A stretch of 7,051 nucleotides of DNA, from NCBI GenBank assembly GCA_910585855.1, contig CAJUGZ010000231.1, forward strand, positions 1 to 7,051. The letters are read 5' to 3'. A program made the translations under genes and the position numbers. The notes beneath the pieces are model-generated. The model saw only the letters and a program-made list of their open reading frames with translations. It was not told the origin of the DNA and did not search any database. Shown here in pieces: positions 4,562 to 7,051 of the stretch. The first letter of the stretch is position 1. Every line of letters starts with the position of its first letter. Origin of the DNA: an uncultured Lachnospiraceae bacterium (GTDB lineage Bacteria > Bacillota_A > Clostridia > Lachnospirales > Lachnospiraceae).

Positions 4562-6715
4562 ATGAAAGAACAAAAAAATAAGTCTACGAATAAAGTATTA
4601 GACAAAAATGCTGAAAATTTCAAAAGAGAAAAAAAGAAGAAGGAAAAATCGGATAATGGGCGTTCGAAATGGCTTTTATTCAGTATTCGCAATAAGATTT
4701 TTATTTGTTTTATTGTACCGATTTTTTTTATGATTGTGGTAGGGATTTTTGCTTATAAAAAAGCAGCACAAGGGTTAAGTGATAAGTATAAAGAATCGAC
4801 ATTGCAGACAATTCGAATGGCGACACAATATTTGGATATGAGTGATACTTATATCGAAGCAGAAGGAACAAAGTATGCGTTTAATTCGGAATATAATCGG
4901 TATTTTATGGGATTATTTGAGAATGATCCGCTTGGGAAGATGAATGTTATGACGAATATTCGATCCGATATTTTATCGTCTCAGACAGCAAATACATTTA
5001 TTAGTCAAATACATATTATTACGAAAGAAGAACTGACAATGTTTTCTACAAGAAATAGTTCTCTAAAAGGAATTTTTAGTGATTATCTTGCAGAGATGAG
5101 TACAGATGGCAGGACGTTGCAAAAATGGGTAGATTTGCATCCTTTTCTGGATAAATATTTAAGTTTGCGGCAGGAAGATTATATTATTTCTTTTCAAATG
5201 ACAGGACAGTCAAATAATTGTATTGTGGTAATTGATATGAAAGCCTCTGCTATACAGAATTTTCTAAGTGAATTGAATTTAGGAAAGGGAAGTATTGTAG
5301 GATTGGTAACAGAAAATGGGAGAGAGTTGATTTGCGAAAATTTCGAGGAAGAAGGGACCAGCCGGATTATAAGCGGAGAGCCAGTATTTTATGGACAAAA
5401 TTTTTATACTATGATTTCGGGCGAAGGGCAAGAGAAAAGCGGAGTGACAGATGTAGTATATAATGGAGAAGAATGTTTATTTTTCTATAGCAGAAGTGGA
5501 AAGGATTATACAACAGTCTGTGGTTTAGTGCCGCTGCAGACAGTGACTTCTCAGGCAGAAGAGATTCGTATGCTGACGATAAAAATGGTACTTCTTGCCT
5601 GTGTGATTGCAGTAACAATTGGTGTAGTGATTTCAATTGGAATACAGAAAAATATGCGTCATATGTCCTATCGGATGGGAGAAGTAGCAAAAGGAAACTT
5701 AACTGTTCAAGTGGAAGCACAAGGCAGAGATGAATTTCGAGAACTGGCAGCTTCTGCAACGAATATGATTAAAAATAATAAAAAACTGGTGCAGAAAGTC
5801 AATTATGCAACAGGACAGTTAGAAGTTTCGGCTGGAGAGGTAAGGGATGTTTCGGAAGAAATTAGTGGGTATTCGATGAATATTACACAGGCAATTGACG
5901 GGATCAATGAAGGAATGTCAAAACAGTCGGAACATGCGCAGGAATGTGTAGAACGGACGAATTTATTGTCGGAAGAAATGCAGGAAGTAAGCAAAGTAGT
6001 TGAAGAAGTAGAGCAGCTTGTAAAAGAAACAGAAGAGATGATTAGCCGTGGTATGGGGATTGTACAGAATTTAGGAGAGCGTGCGCAGGAAACAACCAAA
6101 ATTACAAGACGGGTAGGAGAGAGTATTGAAATTTTGCGCAAAGAGTCAGAAACAATCAATCAGTTTGTTGGAATGATTACAGATATTTCGGAAGAAACGA
6201 ATCTATTGTCTTTAAATGCCTCGATTGAAGCCGCTCGTGCCGGAGATGCAGGACGTGGCTTTGCAGTGGTAGCAGAAGAAATTCGTAAGTTGGCGGATGA
6301 TTCATCAAAGGCAGCACAGGAGATTAGCAGCAATGTAGTACAGATTCGAACACAGACCATAAATAGTGTAGAGAGTGCAAAGCAGGCAGAATCAATGGTA
6401 GCATTACAGACACAGGCAGTAGAAGAAGTAGTTGGAGTATTCCAAGATATGGGAATTCGTATGAATCAGTTGGTAGATGGACTAAAGGGTATTGTAGACA
6501 GTACACAAAAAGCAGATCAGGAGCAAAGCGATACTTTGGCTGCTGTACAGAATATTTCGGATATTATCGGAGAAACCGCTAATAGTGCTGAAGTAGTGCA
6601 GGATGTAGTTGGAAAACTGCTTGAAAAAGTAGAGAATTTAAATCAAACTGCCGGAGTACTTGGAGAAAATATGGAAGAGTTAAAGACAGAGATTTCTGTT
6701 TTTAAAACGGAATAG
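4562..6715 (+). CDS. Methyl-accepting chemotaxis protein (transmembrane chemoreceptor)
   Basis: The 717-aa receptor has, in order: a lysine-rich cytoplasmic tail (1-45), TM1 (about 46-65), an extracytoplasmic sensor of some 275 residues (66-340), TM2 (about 341-362), a HAMP domain (about 357-410, with GNLTVQV and DEF at 390-392), and a long helical signalling domain. The receptor tip is plain: ETNLLSLNAS, EAARAG (556-561) and GFAVVAEEIRKLA, the region that contacts CheA and CheW. The sensor's size and place fit a double-Cache fold, not proved here. There is no C-terminal CheR-tethering pentapeptide. GGAGGG (4552-4557) sits just upstream of the chosen ATG; an in-frame TTG at 4550 overlaps it and is rejected. 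The gene has its own promoter and terminator. The ligand is unknown. Confidence 0.96.
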   Translation: MKEQKNKSTNKVLDKNAENFKREKKKKEKSDNGRSKWLLFSIRNKIFICFIVPIFFMIVVGIFAYKKAAQGLSDKYKESTLQTIRMATQYLDMSDTYIEAEGTKYAFNSEYNRYFMGLFENDPLGKMNVMTNIRSDILSSQTANTFISQIHIITKEELTMFSTRNSSLKGIFSDYLAEMSTDGRTLQKWVDLHPFLDKYLSLRQEDYIISFQMTGQSNNCIVVIDMKASAIQNFLSELNLGKGSIVGLVTENGRELICENFEEEGTSRIISGEPVFYGQNFYTMISGEGQEKSGVTDVVYNGEECLFFYSRSGKDYTTVCGLVPLQTVTSQAEEIRMLTIKMVLLACVIAVTIGVVISIGIQKNMRHMSYRMGEVAKGNLTVQVEAQGRDEFRELAASATNMIKNNKKLVQKVNYATGQLEVSAGEVRDVSEEISGYSMNITQAIDGINEGMSKQSEHAQECVERTNLLSEEMQEVSKVVEEVEQLVKETEEMISRGMGIVQNLGERAQETTKITRRVGESIEILRKESETINQFVGMITDISEETNLLSLNASIEAARAGDAGRGFAVVAEEIRKLADDSSKAAQEISSNVVQIRTQTINSVESAKQAESMVALQTQAVEEVVGVFQDMGIRMNQLVDGLKGIVDSTQKADQEQSDTLAAVQNISDIIGETANSAEVVQDVVGKLLEKVENLNQTAGVLGENMEELKTEISVFKTE

Positions 6716-6721
6716 ATACAG

Positions 6722-6764
6722 AAAGAAGGACGATTGTATTAGTTTGTATAATCGTTCTTTTTTT
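6722..6764 (+). terminator. Intrinsic terminator of the chemoreceptor gene
   Basis: Bases 6727-6738 pair with 6747-6758 over 12 bp with two G-U pairs, and the flanking A and T runs extend the stem. The loop is 8 bases. Seven T (6758-6764) close the structure. It begins 7 bases after the stop codon, so the chemoreceptor transcript most likely ends here, before copy R. Confidence 0.85.
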
Positions 6765-6794
6765 GTATTTTTCATTTGGCTTTTGGAGATAGGA

Positions 6795-6800
6795 TAGAAT
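6795..6800 (+). promoter_or_regulatory. Possible -10 box just before copy R
   Basis: TAGAAT matches the -10 consensus at 5 of 6 and would start transcription at about 6807, right at the pairing end of the repeat. The best -35 candidate (TTCATT at 6771-6776, 18-bp spacer) matches only 3 of 6. In copy L a similar -10-like TTTAAT lies on the minus strand (269-264) just outside the same end. This would fit a small RNA starting at the repeat edge, but each site alone is weak. Confidence 0.25.
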
Positions 6801-6808
6801 GATACCAG

Positions 6809-7051
6809 AAAGGGGGGTGGCTTTCACCGGACGCAAGAGGCGGTTTGCTCCTGTCCTTTGCCTGCTCCGCTCCAAACGGTAAGAAAGTCTAGGGCTTCTG
6901 ATTTATGTTCATCCAACCAGACGAACCGGGGCGCAATTCGCCCTCACTACAGGCGAAACATAATTGATGTAAGGAAGGATTTTACCAGCCAAAAACCATC
7001 CTCTTCCCTATTCTCCGGGCTAAACACGCCCCTTTTTTTGCATACCCTGCA
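6809..7051 (-). repeat. Non-coding repeat, copy R (inverted partner of copy L)
   Basis: Bases 6821-7051 are the gapless reverse-complement match of 18-248, with each copy-L position x lying opposite 7069 minus x. The paired ends are AAAGGGGGG (6809-6817) and CCCCTTT (from 7029). The copy continues to the window edge, so its outer hairpin (seen at 1-30 for copy L) is cut off. The best conserved parts are the pairing end, the small GGGCG/CGCCC hairpin and the block 6857-6891. It follows the chemoreceptor terminator and holds no credible gene. Confidence 0.85.
7017..7039 (+). terminator. Terminator-like end of copy R
   Basis: GGGC (7017-7020) pairs with GCCC (7028-7031) around a 7-base loop, followed by C and seven T. 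It is identical to the one in copy L on the opposite strand. The 4-bp stem is short for an intrinsic terminator. If it works, the plus-strand reading of copy R would be a transcript of about 230 bases ending here. Confidence 0.35.

Noticed and set aside
4060..4692. A 210-codon open frame on the minus strand across the operon end and the chemoreceptor start
   Set aside because: It runs through the hairpin element, the chemoreceptor promoter and two well-supported plus-strand genes. Its product is low-complexity (Phe, Ser and Leu from reversed A-rich DNA), and it shows no family motif.
5409..6506. Several minus-strand open frames of 60-118 codons inside the chemoreceptor gene
   Set aside because: They are antisense shadows of a strongly supported coding region, with no binding sites and Ser/Leu-rich products typical of reversed heptad-repeat DNA.
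6736..6752. GTATTA...TATAAT in the chemoreceptor terminator as another regulator site
   Set aside because: The right half does not match TAATAC at the required spacing. The symmetry is explained by the terminator stem.

Overview
The window is AT-rich DNA with strong purine-rich ribosome binding sites, sigma-A-type promoters and a Gram-positive style of gene packing. The protein families (a short YtrA-type GntR regulator with an ABC transporter operon, and a long chemoreceptor) fit a low-GC Firmicute. The style of the permeases and of the 469-aa accessory protein makes Lachnospiraceae my best guess. That guess rests on family resemblance from memory, not on a search.

Layout. Positions 1-258 hold a non-coding repeat (copy L). 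Its inverted partner (copy R) fills 6809-7051, so the two copies bracket the genes in opposite orientation. Over 231 aligned positions they differ at 30 and need no gaps. Between L and the first gene lies a consensus promoter (TTGACA, 17 bp, TATAAT). Its -10 box sits inside a perfect 22-bp inverted repeat, and each arm of that repeat is itself a smaller palindrome.

From 420 to 4190 five genes run on the plus strand as one tight operon: a GntR/YtrA-type repressor, a six-helix membrane protein, a three-helix membrane protein, an ABC ATPase, and a large exported or membrane-anchored protein of unknown function. Three of the four junctions are ATGA start/stop overlaps; the fourth is a 12-bp gap with a strong ribosome binding site. 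The obvious model is an auto-repressed ABC transporter, with the repressor acting on the palindromes at the promoter. The substrate cannot be told from the sequence.

The 371-bp gap 4191-4561 contains a second, unrelated hairpin-forming element (about 4226-4405, 16-bp perfect terminal inverted repeats, possible TTATG target duplication). After it come an A-rich stretch and a promoter for a 717-aa methyl-accepting chemotaxis protein (4562-6715), which ends in a clear intrinsic terminator. No other chemotaxis or flagellar gene is visible.

The least explained parts are the three non-coding structured elements (L, R and the central one) and the accessory protein of the ABC operon.
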